Shown here piece after piece: positions 28,343 to 37,377 of a stretch of DNA of 64,000 bases. The notes under the pieces are model-generated. The model saw only the letters and a list, made by a program, of their open reading frames with translations. It did not search any database and had not been told where the DNA came from. The DNA is from Kaistella sp. SH40-3. Its GTDB lineage: Bacteria > Bacteroidota > Bacteroidia > Flavobacteriales > Weeksellaceae. The position numbers and the translations under genes are program-made. The stretch's first letter is position 1, and every line of letters begins with the position of its first letter. Location: positions 248,001-312,000 of the forward strand of contig NZ_JAQYUS010000002.1 in NCBI RefSeq assembly GCF_030686865.1, written 5' to 3'.

Positions 28343-28882
28343 CTATTTCCTTAAAATAAACTTCGGCGGTAGAATTAATTCTTCAAATTTCCCTTTGACT
28401 TCTAACTTTTTATAGTAGAGATTTCGAGCCATAATTTTCAGCATCAAATCTTTGTCAAAAAACTTCCAGAAAGAATCGTCATGAACTTTTTTAGGTTTTC
28501 TGATTTCCGTAAAAGTGGTTATCCAGGAATCTGGATTGTGGTAAAATTCGATAATCCCGCAATGTTCCGGAATAGCCTCTGCCTCAATCATTCCCTGTGG
28601 TAAAAGGAAACTAAACTGATTACAAGGATAATCTCCAGAGGAAATCTTATCGTGTTTCAAAAATTTTTCTTTGGTTTTCTGATTTTGATATTGCTTTTTA
28701 AAATCATTTTTAAAGTCGGCTTTAGAGAATTTAATTTCTAATTCATGACTGAAACCCTCTTCATTAATAATTAAAATATCGGCTTCCCAATCAGAATGAA
28801 AGTGATTCGTCAACACTAAATCTTTCTCAAAGTCACAAAATTGAGAAATATAATTATAGGTCAGTTCTTCTACTTTCAACAT
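28343..28882 (-). CDS. MmcB-like PD-(D/E)XK nuclease-fold protein
   Basis: A 179-residue protein starting at ATG 28882, 11 bp downstream of the LuxE-like gene stop; a longer reading overlaps that gene and is rejected. Candidate catalytic residues of a restriction-endonuclease-like fold are D35 (SDWEADIL) and E49-I-K51 (SHELEIKFS), followed by KADFKNDFKKQ. The order matches the MmcB family (DNA-repair related, WxxD..., E-x-K, DFxxD). CNQFSFLLPQGM and AIPEHCGIIEFY complete the similarity. It is probably co-transcribed with the upstream ligase. Role in DNA repair is inferred. Confidence 0.65.
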   Translation of the reverse strand: MLKVEELTYNYISQFCDFEKDLVLTNHFHSDWEADILIINEEGFSHELEIKFSKADFKNDFKKQYQNQKTKEKFLKHDKISSGDYPCNQFSFLLPQGMIEAEAIPEHCGIIEFYHNPDSWITTFTEIRKPKKVHDDSFWKFFDKDLMLKIMARNLYYKKLEVKGKFEELILPPKFILRK

Positions 28883-28893
28883 GAAATTTAAAA

Positions 28894-29934
28894 TTAAGAA
28901 ACCAATAAACTGCAACCGCGAATATCAGAATGATCGATTCTTCCTAAAACTTGAAATTGATTTGACATCATTTCACTTTCTCTCTGAATGAAGTGAGGAA
29001 TTTCAAAATCTGTCAAAATTTTGCCTAAATCCTGCGTCGCAATAAAACTACAGGAATGACGGTTTGCTAAATCGATAATATTAATAGCACCATTTCGTCC
29101 GGCTTCAACGTACGAAAAGGGATCTTCGGTATTTCTAATGAGAATCCGCATCCAGTTTGGACTTTCATAAATATTTTGACCTAAAGAATACGCTTGAGAA
29201 AGCAATTCGGTCATCGAATATTCTGAATAAATTTTATCTGTTCCAAAGCCTTTATGAAAAATGGCCAACAATTCGTCTTTCGTCATTTCTTGCTTACGAC
29301 CTTTCATTCCCCCCGTTTCGATGATGGTGAAATCGTTTGTCAATTGAAAAGATCCTTCCACAAGATTAGGCTGACAAAAGTCCAGAAAATCTAACAGCGC
29401 AAAAGAAACTCCGAAAAGAATTACTTTTTTATTGTCGTTGGAAAGTTTCTTTAACAATTCAAACAAATCTTGATGATTATACAAGAAATATCCATTTTCA
29501 GGTTTCCCCGATTTCTTCATCAGAAAATCAACCATATAGATTAAAGATGAATTTTGTTTTTCGAGATAACTTGGCAATAGTCCAAGGAAAACATAATCTT
29601 CAGGCTTTCCGATAAACTGCTCGAAACTTTTCTCAATACTTTCCTGATACAACTTTTCATCAGCAATCCAATGTTTAGAAAGATTTATATGAGTGGTTCC
29701 TGAACTTTGAAAAAACAGATCTGCATTTTTGTTTTTATCTAAAAGTTTATGATTTTTAAACATCTCAATTGGCAGAAAAGGAATCTTTTCAACTTCCTGA
29801 ATTTCATCTGGATTAATGTTTAAATAGTCGACAAACTTCTTGTAAACCTCGTTGTTATGATATTGATATCGAAAAGTTTCCAGACATTTCTGCTGGAATT
29901 CTTCTTCGGTCTGGATGTTGAAAATATTAATCAT
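28894..29934 (-). CDS. LuxE-like acyl-protein synthetase
   Basis: Acyl-adenylating enzyme of the LuxE/acyl-protein synthetase family, 346 residues from ATG 29934. AMP-binding motifs are FFQSSGTTH (phosphate loop) and KIYSEYSMTELLSQAY, with GVSFALLDFLDF and IIETGGMKGRKQEM between, all conserved in LuxE. There is no luxC/luxD gene here, so it acts outside bioluminescence, perhaps activating a carboxylate of an envelope polymer. An upstream TTG reading is rejected because it falls in a CTTTTG promoter-like box. Confidence 0.82.
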   Translation of the reverse strand: MINIFNIQTEEEFQQKCLETFRYQYHNNEVYKKFVDYLNINPDEIQEVEKIPFLPIEMFKNHKLLDKNKNADLFFQSSGTTHINLSKHWIADEKLYQESIEKSFEQFIGKPEDYVFLGLLPSYLEKQNSSLIYMVDFLMKKSGKPENGYFLYNHQDLFELLKKLSNDNKKVILFGVSFALLDFLDFCQPNLVEGSFQLTNDFTIIETGGMKGRKQEMTKDELLAIFHKGFGTDKIYSEYSMTELLSQAYSLGQNIYESPNWMRILIRNTEDPFSYVEAGRNGAINIIDLANRHSCSFIATQDLGKILTDFEIPHFIQRESEMMSNQFQVLGRIDHSDIRGCSLLVS

Positions 29935-29966
29935 TGGTTTTGAAAGCACAAAAGTCAAAAAAGAAA

Positions 29967-29999
29967 AGCGGAATTCAAAATTTATAGTTGAATTCCGCT
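29967..29999 (-). terminator. terminator of uraH-like gene
   Basis: Stem AGCGGAATTCAA / TTGAATTCCGCT with a nine-base loop; on the minus strand it is followed by TTTTCTTTTTT. Confidence 0.8.
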
Positions 30000-30024
30000 C
30001 ATTAATTTTAATTAAAGAAAAATT

Positions 30025-30438
30025 TTAGTTTCCTCTATAAGTCGAGTAACCGTATGCAGAAAGAGTGATTGGGACGTGGTAATGATCCGCATTTGTAATT
30101 TGGAAAACCACTTCAACCCAAGGATAAAAACTTTCAGTGTTCATTTTTTTGAAATACTCGCTGGTATAATACGTCAGTTTGTAAATTCCCAGGTTTGATT
30201 GGTCATTCGGTAAAAAATCAGGAACTCGCCCGTTTTTGTCGGTTACCTTTTCTTCAACAGCAGTCCAGATTTTTTTAGCGTCATTAAATTTTTCCAGTTT
30301 AATGGTAACTCCTGCAGCCGGCATTCCTTTTGAAACATCTAAAATATGACTCGATAATTGGTAAGTAACTTCTTTTTTCTGTCCGAAACTAAAAGCGGAG
30401 ATAAGCACAAAGAAAAGCGCAATAAATGAATTTTTCAT
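30025..30438 (-). CDS. uraH: exported 5-hydroxyisourate hydrolase-like protein
   Basis: Transthyretin-related HIUase, 137 residues including an N-terminal signal peptide (residues 1-19, ending SFGQ), so it should act in the periplasm. It keeps YQLSSHILDVSKGMPAAGV (catalytic His in SSHILD), the Arg in NGRVPDFL, and the end HYHVPITLSAYGYSTYRGN. The C-terminal tetrapeptide is YRGN where the hallmark is YRGS. No urate oxidase or OHCU decarboxylase gene is nearby. Its role in uric acid breakdown is therefore only a family-based guess. Confidence 0.82.
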   Translation of the reverse strand: MKNSFIALFFVLISAFSFGQKKEVTYQLSSHILDVSKGMPAAGVTIKLEKFNDAKKIWTAVEEKVTDKNGRVPDFLPNDQSNLGIYKLTYYTSEYFKKMNTESFYPWVEVVFQITNADHYHVPITLSAYGYSTYRGN

Positions 30439-30531
30439 GATGAAAATTTAGATAATTATTAAAAGTTATTTTGCCGAAAATCCTAACATTTTCACGGCGA
30501 TTCTCTTGGTCAACAATCGTTCCGAAATATT

Positions 30532-31296
30532 TTACTTTTCAAAAGTTTTCAGTTCAAAATCAGTACCGAATTCACCATAAGTAAAGTAAGAAATCCAGTC
30601 ACCGAGGTTGATGTACTTGGCTTTTCCGTTTTCCAAATCCAAAACCATTGGTAAGTGTCTATGACCGTAAACGAAATAATCTATCTTTTCAGTTTTGAGT
30701 TTTTCTTTAGAATAAATGATTAAAAATTCTTTGTCTTCTCCCAAAAACGCTTTGTCTTCTTCTCCAGAAATCATTTTATTTTTGGTAGAAAAATAGATGG
30801 CAATTTTCATGGCTATATCAGGATGCAACCATTTGAAAGCCCACTGTGCAACTGGATTGGTAAAGAGTTTTTTCATTCTTTTATATCCATTGTCACCAGG
30901 TCCCAAACCATCGCCATGTGCGAGCAGAAAGTTCTTTCCGTTGATCTCGAAGTACTGTTTGTCAAAATAAACTTTACAACCGATTTCTTCTTCGAAATAA
31001 TTTTTCATCCACAAATCATGATTTCCGACAAACATAAAGAGTTCGATTCCGGAATCTTTTAATTCTGCCAATTTCCCTAAAACACGAACGTAACCTTTTG
31101 GAATAACATGATTCCACTCGTGCCAAAAATCAAATAAATCTCCCATCAAAAACAAAACCTGTGCATCGGTTTTTATTTCATCAAGCCAACGGATGAATTT
31201 TTCTTCCCGAATCTTACTTTCCTTTGGTGTTGGTGCACCAAAATGCTGATCGGAAGCGAAATAGACTTTTTTATTTGATTCTAAATTGATTTTCAT
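30532..31296 (-). CDS. lpxH: UDP-2,3-diacylglucosamine pyrophosphatase-like metallophosphatase
   Basis: Calcineurin-like phosphoesterase that in lipid A synthesis hydrolyses UDP-2,3-diacylglucosamine to lipid X. It is 254 residues from ATG 31296. Five metal-binding blocks are present: ASDQHFG, MGDLFDFWHEW, VGNHDLWM, LLAHGDGLGPGD and YGHRHLPM. The DFWHEW and GDGLGPGDNGYK blocks are typical of the Bacteroidota LpxH branch. It lies 100 bp from queD. Assignment to LpxH rather than another member rests on overall similarity. Confidence 0.85.
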   Translation of the reverse strand: MKINLESNKKVYFASDQHFGAPTPKESKIREEKFIRWLDEIKTDAQVLFLMGDLFDFWHEWNHVIPKGYVRVLGKLAELKDSGIELFMFVGNHDLWMKNYFEEEIGCKVYFDKQYFEINGKNFLLAHGDGLGPGDNGYKRMKKLFTNPVAQWAFKWLHPDIAMKIAIYFSTKNKMISGEEDKAFLGEDKEFLIIYSKEKLKTEKIDYFVYGHRHLPMVLDLENGKAKYINLGDWISYFTYGEFGTDFELKTFEK

Positions 31297-31395
31297 GCTA
31301 CAGGTTTCGGGTTGCAAGTTTATAGATTGAAGGTTGGAAGGTTACTTATCTTAATTTAAATACTATTATCAATGAATTGATTTTCTCATTTCAAA

Positions 31396-31842
31396 TTAAA
31401 TTTGGTCTTCAGCAAACCATTCTCCATAAGAATTTTCGGTTTCGTGCAGTTTAAGATAAGCCAAGGAAACCGTTTCTGGAAGTTGTTTTTTTATCTTATT
31501 TGCAATATCGTAAAGCATATTTTCGCAAGTCGGTTGATAATCACAGTAAATTACTTTATGCCCTTGATTTTCTAAATCTTCACCTAATTGTTTGTGTGGT
31601 GAAGTTCCGTTCAACATTACGGCATGATCCCAAACATTAATAATTTCTGACTTTACAATTTTTTTAATATCCCCAAAATCCACGACCATTCCGTTTTTTG
31701 GATCGTCTAAATCATTGATTGGATTTCCTTTTACAGAAACGAAAAGTTTATAAGAATGTCCATGCATATTCTTGCATTTGCCATCGTAATTATAGAGAAC
31801 GTGTGCAGTTTCGAACGTGAAAATTTTTGTAATGCGTATCAT
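31396..31842 (-). CDS. queD: 6-carboxytetrahydropterin synthase
   Basis: QueD/PTPS-family enzyme of queuosine synthesis, which converts dihydroneopterin triphosphate to 6-carboxy-tetrahydropterin, 148 residues. Zinc ligands H14, H27 and H29 (FETAHVL and NMHGHSY), catalytic C23 (GKCKN), the WDHAVMLN segment with Asp-His, and a LHETENSYGEW end with the catalytic Glu are all in place. It has a -7 box TATCTTTG ending four bases before the ATG. No other queuosine gene is next to it. Confidence 0.93.
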   Translation of the reverse strand: MIRITKIFTFETAHVLYNYDGKCKNMHGHSYKLFVSVKGNPINDLDDPKNGMVVDFGDIKKIVKSEIINVWDHAVMLNGTSPHKQLGEDLENQGHKVIYCDYQPTCENMLYDIANKIKKQLPETVSLAYLKLHETENSYGEWFAEDQI

Positions 31843-31846
31843 TTTG

Positions 31847-31854
31847 CAAAGATA
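31847..31854 (-). promoter_or_regulatory. -7 box of queD, 4 bp from the start codon
   Basis: On the minus strand reads TATCTTTG, then CAAA, then ATG: an exact TAnnTTTG box placed to start transcription at or next to the AUG. Confidence 0.5.
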
Positions 31855-31995
31855 AAGAAAGTTTAATCTTTATATCAGGGATTAAAAAATTATTGAATAA
31901 TGACAAAAAAAATTCTACGACCTAAATCGCAGAATTTAAAAATTAAAAAAATGACCTATTTTTTTATTAATAGTTAAAAAACTCAAATACGAATT

Positions 31996-32138
31996 CTTTT
32001 AAACCGCAAAAGTAAAAGACAAATTAAAAAAAAATTTCAGAAGAATACAAAATGGTAAAATTTTTATTTTAGCGCTATTACAAACTCTTGAACTATTTAT
32101 TTTTAAGTAAAACTTTTGCCTCTTTTGCGGATTAAAAG
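31996..32138. repeat. MITE-like intergenic element, copy 2
   Basis: A 143-bp element with imperfect terminal inverted repeats: left CTTTTAAACCGCAAAAGT then AAAAGAC, right GCCTCTTTTGCGGATTAAAAG. The right end of copy 1 (9035-9185) shares AAAACTTTTG then CTCTTTTG(C/T)GG and TTAAAA. It fills most of the 364-bp gap between queD and asnB, in which no gene is visible. Confidence 0.6.
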
Positions 32139-32206
32139 AAATTTAGACAATTACCTTTATCATTCGTTATTTATCCTTGGTTGTATTTTCTCTTTCTTTG
32201 GCTCTT

Positions 32207-33877
32207 CTAATAAGAATCTTCGTGAACAGAAAGCACTGCTCTTCCACTTGGATCGTTGGCGTTTTTAAAGGCCTCATCCCATTCCAAAGCAATTGGCGTA
32301 GAACAAGCCACCGAGGGAACTGAGGGAACAGTTGCAGCCGCAGTTTCACTTGGAAAATGTCCTTCGAAAATAGTGCGGTAACGGTATTCCTCTTTATTCT
32401 GTGGCGTATTTAATGGAAAACGGAATTTCGCATTCGTCATCATTTCATCCGTTACTTCATTTTCGGCAACTTCTTTTAAAGAATCAATCCAGGAATAACC
32501 AACACCATCAGAGAACTGTTCTTTTTGACGCCAAGTAATATTGGCTGGTAAAATATCCTCAAAGGCTTTTCTTAAAATCCATTTCTCAATTCTTGGTTCA
32601 TGCGCTCCAACCATTTTATCTTTCGGATTAATGCGCATCGCAACATCGATAAATTCTTTATCTAAAAACGGAACACGACCTTCAATTCCCCAACTCATCA
32701 AGGCTTTGTTGGCTCGCAAACAATCATATAAATGAAGTTTTCCCAGTTTACGAACATTCTCTTCATGAAAATCTTTCGCAGTTGGTGCTTTATGGAAATA
32801 CAAATATCCTCCAAAAATCTCATCACTTCCTTCGCCGGAAAGAACCATTTTTATTCCCATTGATTTAATGACTCTCGCCAATAAATACATCGGCGTGGAA
32901 GCGCGAATAGTAGTAACATCATAGGTTTCCAAATGATAAATTACGTCGCGAACAGCATCTAAACCTTCCTGTATAGTGAAATGAACTTCGTGGTGAATCG
33001 ACCCGATATGATCAGCGGCTTTTTTAGCAGCAATCAAATCCGGACTTCCTTCTAAACCAATTGCAAAACTGTGCAAACGCGGATACCAGGCTTCTTGAGT
33101 ATCGCCACTTTCAATTCTGTTTCTGGCATATTTCGCAGTAAGCGCAGAAATAATTGATGAATCCAAACCACCTGAAAGTAATACTCCATAAGGAACATCG
33201 CTCATTAATTGGCGGTGTACAGCATCTTCCATGGCTTTTCTCAACACGTCAATATCAGTTGTATTGTCTTTTACATTGTCGTAATCTTCCCAATCTCTTT
33301 TGTACCATTGCTGCATTTTATAACCATCTTGACTGAACAGGAAATGTCCCGGTAAAAAAGTTTCGATGCTTTTGCAAACTCCCTCCAGCGCTTTTAGTTC
33401 TGAAGCGACATAGTAACTTCCATTTTTATCCCAACCTTGATAGAGTGGACAAATCCCCATATGATCTCTGGCAACTAAATAAATATCATTTTCAATATCA
33501 TAAATTGCAAAAGCGAAAATTCCGTTTAATTTATCGACAAACGTTTTCCCATATTTTTGAAACAAAGGAATAATCACTTCACAATCAGATTCGGTTTGAA
33601 AATCATAATCTGGAAATTCTTTTCTTAATTCTCTATGGTTATAAATCTCCCCATTTACGGCTAAAACTATTTTTTTATCTTTTGAAAACAAAGGTTGTTT
33701 CCCGGAAGTCGGATCTACAATTGCCAATCTTTCGTGCGAAAAAATCACCTTTTCATTTTGGAAAACGCCACTCCAATCCGGACCACGGTGGCGGACTTTT
33801 TTCGACATTTCTAAAACTTGAGGTCTTAAGATTTCGGTTTTTTGTTTGGCGTCAAACAAGCATACTATTCCACACAT
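32207..33877 (-). CDS. asnB: asparagine synthase (glutamine-hydrolysing)
   Basis: Class-II glutamine amidotransferase that makes asparagine from aspartate, ATP and glutamine. It is 556 residues. N-terminal C2 (MCGIVCLFD) is the nucleophile, with RHRGPDWSG and NGEIYNH; the C-terminal synthetase domain has the PP-loop VLLSGGLDSSIISAL, SGEGSDEIFGGY and RVPFLDKEF. The C-terminal 30 residues are an ordinary AsnB extension. A -7 TATGTTTG box sits about 50 bp upstream. It is a single gene. Confidence 0.97.
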   Translation of the reverse strand: MCGIVCLFDAKQKTEILRPQVLEMSKKVRHRGPDWSGVFQNEKVIFSHERLAIVDPTSGKQPLFSKDKKIVLAVNGEIYNHRELRKEFPDYDFQTESDCEVIIPLFQKYGKTFVDKLNGIFAFAIYDIENDIYLVARDHMGICPLYQGWDKNGSYYVASELKALEGVCKSIETFLPGHFLFSQDGYKMQQWYKRDWEDYDNVKDNTTDIDVLRKAMEDAVHRQLMSDVPYGVLLSGGLDSSIISALTAKYARNRIESGDTQEAWYPRLHSFAIGLEGSPDLIAAKKAADHIGSIHHEVHFTIQEGLDAVRDVIYHLETYDVTTIRASTPMYLLARVIKSMGIKMVLSGEGSDEIFGGYLYFHKAPTAKDFHEENVRKLGKLHLYDCLRANKALMSWGIEGRVPFLDKEFIDVAMRINPKDKMVGAHEPRIEKWILRKAFEDILPANITWRQKEQFSDGVGYSWIDSLKEVAENEVTDEMMTNAKFRFPLNTPQNKEEYRYRTIFEGHFPSETAAATVPSVPSVACSTPIALEWDEAFKNANDPSGRAVLSVHEDSY

Positions 33878-33926
33878 TTTTATATCGTTGTTAGGTTTTT
33901 TATAATAATTGATTAAAATTCTAATG

Positions 33927-33934
33927 CAAACATA
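33927..33934 (-). promoter_or_regulatory. -7 box of asnB
   Basis: TATGTTTG on the minus strand, an exact TAnnTTTG, about 50 bp before the asnB ATG, leaving a leader of about 40 bases. Confidence 0.4.
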
Positions 33935-34096
33935 TTATAAACCTTTATAAATAGAAAGTAAAAATTAACAAAAGCGAATTAATTACTAATATTAATTTAT
34001 AAAGAGGAAAAATTTAAGTTTTACCAAAGTTTTGATCCGTTAAAGTGGAATTTATTTTTTTAGAGGAATTAACAATTTTGTACAAGAGAAGTTATT

Positions 34097-35689
34097 TTAA
34101 CCAAAATCTTCTTTAATCAAATGTTCCATACAATATTCCGCAATCGCCGTAATCGTAACAAAAGGATTCACTCCAATTGTGCCTGGAATTAAAGAACCAT
34201 CAATCACATATAAATTCTGATGACCGTTCAATCTTCCGAATTGATCGGTGGCTTTTCCTAAAACAATTCCACCCAACGGATGATAACAAACATCTGCACC
34301 AAAACCATTATGAAACAACATGTGGGAACGAGTTCCGCCATTGGCTTTATTCATGGTTCGTAGAAAATATTTCGCATTGTCTTTCATATGAGCCGTGTGT
34401 GATTCATCCCAATCAACTTGTAATTTCTGAGATTCAGTATCGTAATTAACTTCTCCAAATTTCTTCAATTTGTTGACCATTAAATACAATGAAGTTGCCA
34501 CATTCATGCCCATTGGCAAAGGAGCGATCTCTACAAAAAATGGATGTTTTTGATCTTCCCAATGATCGATCCCACCGACAGGAATGGTAGCTTGCTGAAA
34601 TCCCGTTCCGCCCGAAAATGCTTTTACCCAATTTCTTCCCGTCATAAAATTCCCGTTATTCCCCCACTCTTTACCGATATTTTCATCGATAGGAAATTGA
34701 GTTTTTGCTTTTGATTTTAATAATAATTCCAGCGAACCCATTGTTCCCGCTGATAAAATTAATTTTTTAGTGTTGATAATTTTATGTTGAATTTCTTCCC
34801 CTTTTGTATTAATAACCGAAATATCAATAGCATAACTTTTATCTGAATTTTGAGAAATATGATTCACTTGATGCAGTTCCAGAATTTCTAAATTTCCAGT
34901 AGCCGATGCTTTTTTCAAATAGGTTTTATCTAGAGAATTTTTTCCATGGTTATTTCCATAAATAACTTCTCCAGCTAAAGCAGAGCGTGGAACTTCATTT
35001 TTGTATTCCTTCTCCATGTATTTAAAATCATAGACGTTGGGAACACGAACTGTTTTGAAACCGGCTTTATGTGCTTCCTGTTCGCCGACCCTATTAAATT
35101 TATAGAAATCACAATCTTTCAGAAAATCTTCTGAAACGACATTTGTTTTCAGTTCTTCATTTGCTAAAGGAAAATAATGAGAATAGAATTTCTCGGTATC
35201 TAAAGTTGGAAATATTTCTTTAAAGTATTCTTTTTTAGGTGTTACAGCCATTCCGCCATTGACCAAAGAACCACCACCTACTCCACGACCTACCCAGACC
35301 TTAATATGCTCAAAATCCAAACGGTCGAGCGCTCCTGTAAATTTCTCTAAACTAAATAGATTAAAAAATGGGGCGATACTTTTTGTTTTCAACCACGCAG
35401 CGGAATGTCCCGGATTGCTCATTGCTGAAAATTTCAACCCAGACTTTTCCCAGTCCAAGCCCATTTCCAGAAGAGTTACTGGGATATTTTTCTCACAAAG
35501 ACGCAGTGCCGCCACCGAACCTCCATAACCGGAGCCGATGATGACGACTTCTTTGTCAATGATTTCTGTGGGTTGATTGACTTTATTTTCTAGTGGGTTT
35601 TGTGTTTTCCCAAATAAATTGCCTGATCCTAAAAAGAAAAAGGCAGCGATTCCTAAACTACTTGTTTGAATAAATTCTTTGCGATTCAT
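34097..35689 (-). CDS. GMC family oxidoreductase (cholesterol-oxidase-like)
   Basis: FAD-dependent GMC oxidoreductase, 530 residues from ATG 35689; a GTG at 35698 is rejected. An N-terminal export signal MNRKEFIQTSSLGIAAFFF carries RK rather than RR, so Tat export is uncertain. The FAD dinucleotide fold is VVIIGSGYGGSVAALRL, GVGGGSLVNGGM contacts flavin, and the C-terminal CYHPLGGIVLG, with a catalytic His, and GVNPFVTITAIAE are typical of the cholesterol-oxidase branch. Substrate unknown. Confidence 0.88.
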   Translation of the reverse strand: MNRKEFIQTSSLGIAAFFFLGSGNLFGKTQNPLENKVNQPTEIIDKEVVIIGSGYGGSVAALRLCEKNIPVTLLEMGLDWEKSGLKFSAMSNPGHSAAWLKTKSIAPFFNLFSLEKFTGALDRLDFEHIKVWVGRGVGGGSLVNGGMAVTPKKEYFKEIFPTLDTEKFYSHYFPLANEELKTNVVSEDFLKDCDFYKFNRVGEQEAHKAGFKTVRVPNVYDFKYMEKEYKNEVPRSALAGEVIYGNNHGKNSLDKTYLKKASATGNLEILELHQVNHISQNSDKSYAIDISVINTKGEEIQHKIINTKKLILSAGTMGSLELLLKSKAKTQFPIDENIGKEWGNNGNFMTGRNWVKAFSGGTGFQQATIPVGGIDHWEDQKHPFFVEIAPLPMGMNVATSLYLMVNKLKKFGEVNYDTESQKLQVDWDESHTAHMKDNAKYFLRTMNKANGGTRSHMLFHNGFGADVCYHPLGGIVLGKATDQFGRLNGHQNLYVIDGSLIPGTIGVNPFVTITAIAEYCMEHLIKEDFG

Positions 35690-35813
35690 GATGATCACTA
35701 AACAAAAACCATACTAGATTTGGAAACAACGCGTAAAATAAAGATGATTTACATAAGATTTGTGAAAAAAATTGATACTCGCAGGAACGCCACATAACTT
35801 TGGAAGGTTGAAT

Positions 35814-35844
35814 ATAAAAAAATAGCGTTCTGTAGGAACGCTAT
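35814..35844 (-). terminator. terminator downstream of rsmB
   Basis: Perfect 9-bp stem ATAGCGTTC / GAACGCTAT with a TGTAG loop; on the minus strand followed by a run of T's. It lies about 150 bp past the rsmB stop, after the structured element. Confidence 0.82.
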
Positions 35845-35884
35845 CTGTATTTGAAATTGTGAAAAGCAGTACTATTCTTTATTT

Positions 35885-35955
35885 TAGCCGCGATTGAAGC
35901 GGCATCCTTTTTTGAGGAGGAACGACGAAAAAAAGATACAGCGGAAAGCGCGACC
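35885..35955 (+). ncRNA. structured element resembling the Flavo-1 RNA motif (copy 2)
   Basis: Plus-strand blocks TAGCCGCGATTGAAGCGGC, ATCCTTTTTTT, a loop GAGGAGGAACGACG, AAAAAAAGATAC and AGCGGAAAGCGCGACC. CGCG/CGCG and CCTTTTTTT/AAAAAAAG pairings are visible. The GATTGAAGCGGCATCC...AGCGGAAAGCGCG layout is the one I associate with the Flavo-1 motif. It is antisense to the rsmB transcript, between rsmB and its terminator. Confidence 0.55.
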
Positions 35956-35997
35956 GAACTGTCAAAAGATTTGAAAATCGTGTTGCTCCTAATTATA

Positions 35998-37203
35998 TTA
36001 TGCGTTTCTACTAATCAACGCCATATAAAATCCGTCGAATCCTGAACTCGGCATTACTTTCTCTTCTTTGATTAAAGTATACCCTTCATTATTTTTCAGG
36101 AAAGTTGCGACTTGCTCATTGTTTTCACTTGGTAAAATTGAACAGGTAGCGTAAACCATTTTCCCACCTTTCTTTAATATTTTTGCATAATCTTGTAAGA
36201 TCTGCTGTTGCTCTTTTTTGATACGGTCGATGAAATCCTGATCGATTTTCCATTTAGAATCTGGATTTCTTTTCAAAACCCCCAAACCTGAACAAGGTGC
36301 GTCGATCAACAAACGGTCTGCTTTTTCGTGTAATCTTTTGATGACTTTATTATCTTCAATATATCTTGTTTCAACATTGTGTGCGCCAGCTCTTTTAGCA
36401 CGACGTTTCAGTTCTGCCAATTTCCATTCGTAAATATCAAGCGCGATAATTTGACCTTTGTTTTTCATTAAAGCCGCTAAGTGCAAGGTTTTTCCACCCG
36501 CTCCGGCACAAACATCGACCACACGCATTCCTTCTTTTACATCCAACAACTCACCAATTTTTTGAGAAGAAGCATCTTGAACCTCAAACAAACCATCTTT
36601 AAAAGCGGAAGTTAAAAAGACGTTTTTCTTTTGCTCTAATTGCACAGCGTCGGGATAATTCGGTATTTGGAAACTTTCTACACCTTCGTCCCGTAAATCA
36701 GAAACAAGTTCTCTGGCAGTTGTTTTCAAAGTATTTACTCGAAGAACTGTAGGTGCCTGTTCGTTCAAGGCCACCATTTCTCTTTCCCAACTTGGCCCGA
36801 GTTCTTTTTCTAAAGTCTCTGCCAACCAATCTGGAATTGAGTATTCAATCGCTTTGGTAGGAACGTTATTTTTCTTTAGTTTGTTAATAATTTCGGCGTT
36901 TTTAATACCGTCGAATTCTTCAAATTTTTTGTAATGTGTTTTGGTCCAAAGGCAATACGTTAATATTAATTTATAGATATTAGCCGGTTTTACACCTTCA
37001 CCCATATAATATTCTAGGCGTTTTTTCCAACGAATGATATCATAAAAAATCTGTGCAACCACTTTCCTGTCTTCGCTGCCCCATTGTTTGTGACCTTTTA
37101 AAAGTCTTTCTATAACCTTATCGGCGTACTTTCTATCTTCAAAAAATGTTTCCTGTAAAGCATCGTGAATTCCGATGAGTAAGTTTCTGTGTATGAGTTC
37201 CAT
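35998..37203 (-). CDS. rsmB: RsmB/NOP-family rRNA m5C methyltransferase
   Basis: SAM-dependent RNA cytosine-C5 methyltransferase, 401 residues, with an N-terminal NusB-like RNA-binding half (residues ~1-170) and a C-terminal methyltransferase. The SAM motif is VVDVCAGAGGKTLHLAAL, and the catalytic cysteines are in DAPCSGLGVLKRNPDSKW and YATCSILPSEN. It resembles RsmB, which modifies 16S rRNA position 967, but could belong to another NOP/Sun branch. A -7 TATTTTTG box lies upstream with a GCCCGAAGATTCGAGGC hairpin in its leader. Confidence 0.9.
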   Translation of the reverse strand: MELIHRNLLIGIHDALQETFFEDRKYADKVIERLLKGHKQWGSEDRKVVAQIFYDIIRWKKRLEYYMGEGVKPANIYKLILTYCLWTKTHYKKFEEFDGIKNAEIINKLKKNNVPTKAIEYSIPDWLAETLEKELGPSWEREMVALNEQAPTVLRVNTLKTTARELVSDLRDEGVESFQIPNYPDAVQLEQKKNVFLTSAFKDGLFEVQDASSQKIGELLDVKEGMRVVDVCAGAGGKTLHLAALMKNKGQIIALDIYEWKLAELKRRAKRAGAHNVETRYIEDNKVIKRLHEKADRLLIDAPCSGLGVLKRNPDSKWKIDQDFIDRIKKEQQQILQDYAKILKKGGKMVYATCSILPSENNEQVATFLKNNEGYTLIKEEKVMPSSGFDGFYMALISRNA

Positions 37204-37377
37204 TTAGGATGTTTTAAATTAAATTCAGCCTCGAATCTTCGGGCTATAATTTTTGCAAAAATAAGGTTTTTTAACCGAATAGCAGTGGGAATATTTCACT
37301 GAAAATTGGACGGTGAAAAAACAGTTGTCTGAGAGTCAGATTGTAATTACATTTACGAAGCAACAAAATCATTAAGC

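Noticed and set aside
32167..32349. Short minus-strand frame at the 3' end of asnB
   Set aside because: It is a shifted frame of asnB; the asnB frame is continuous to its own stop.
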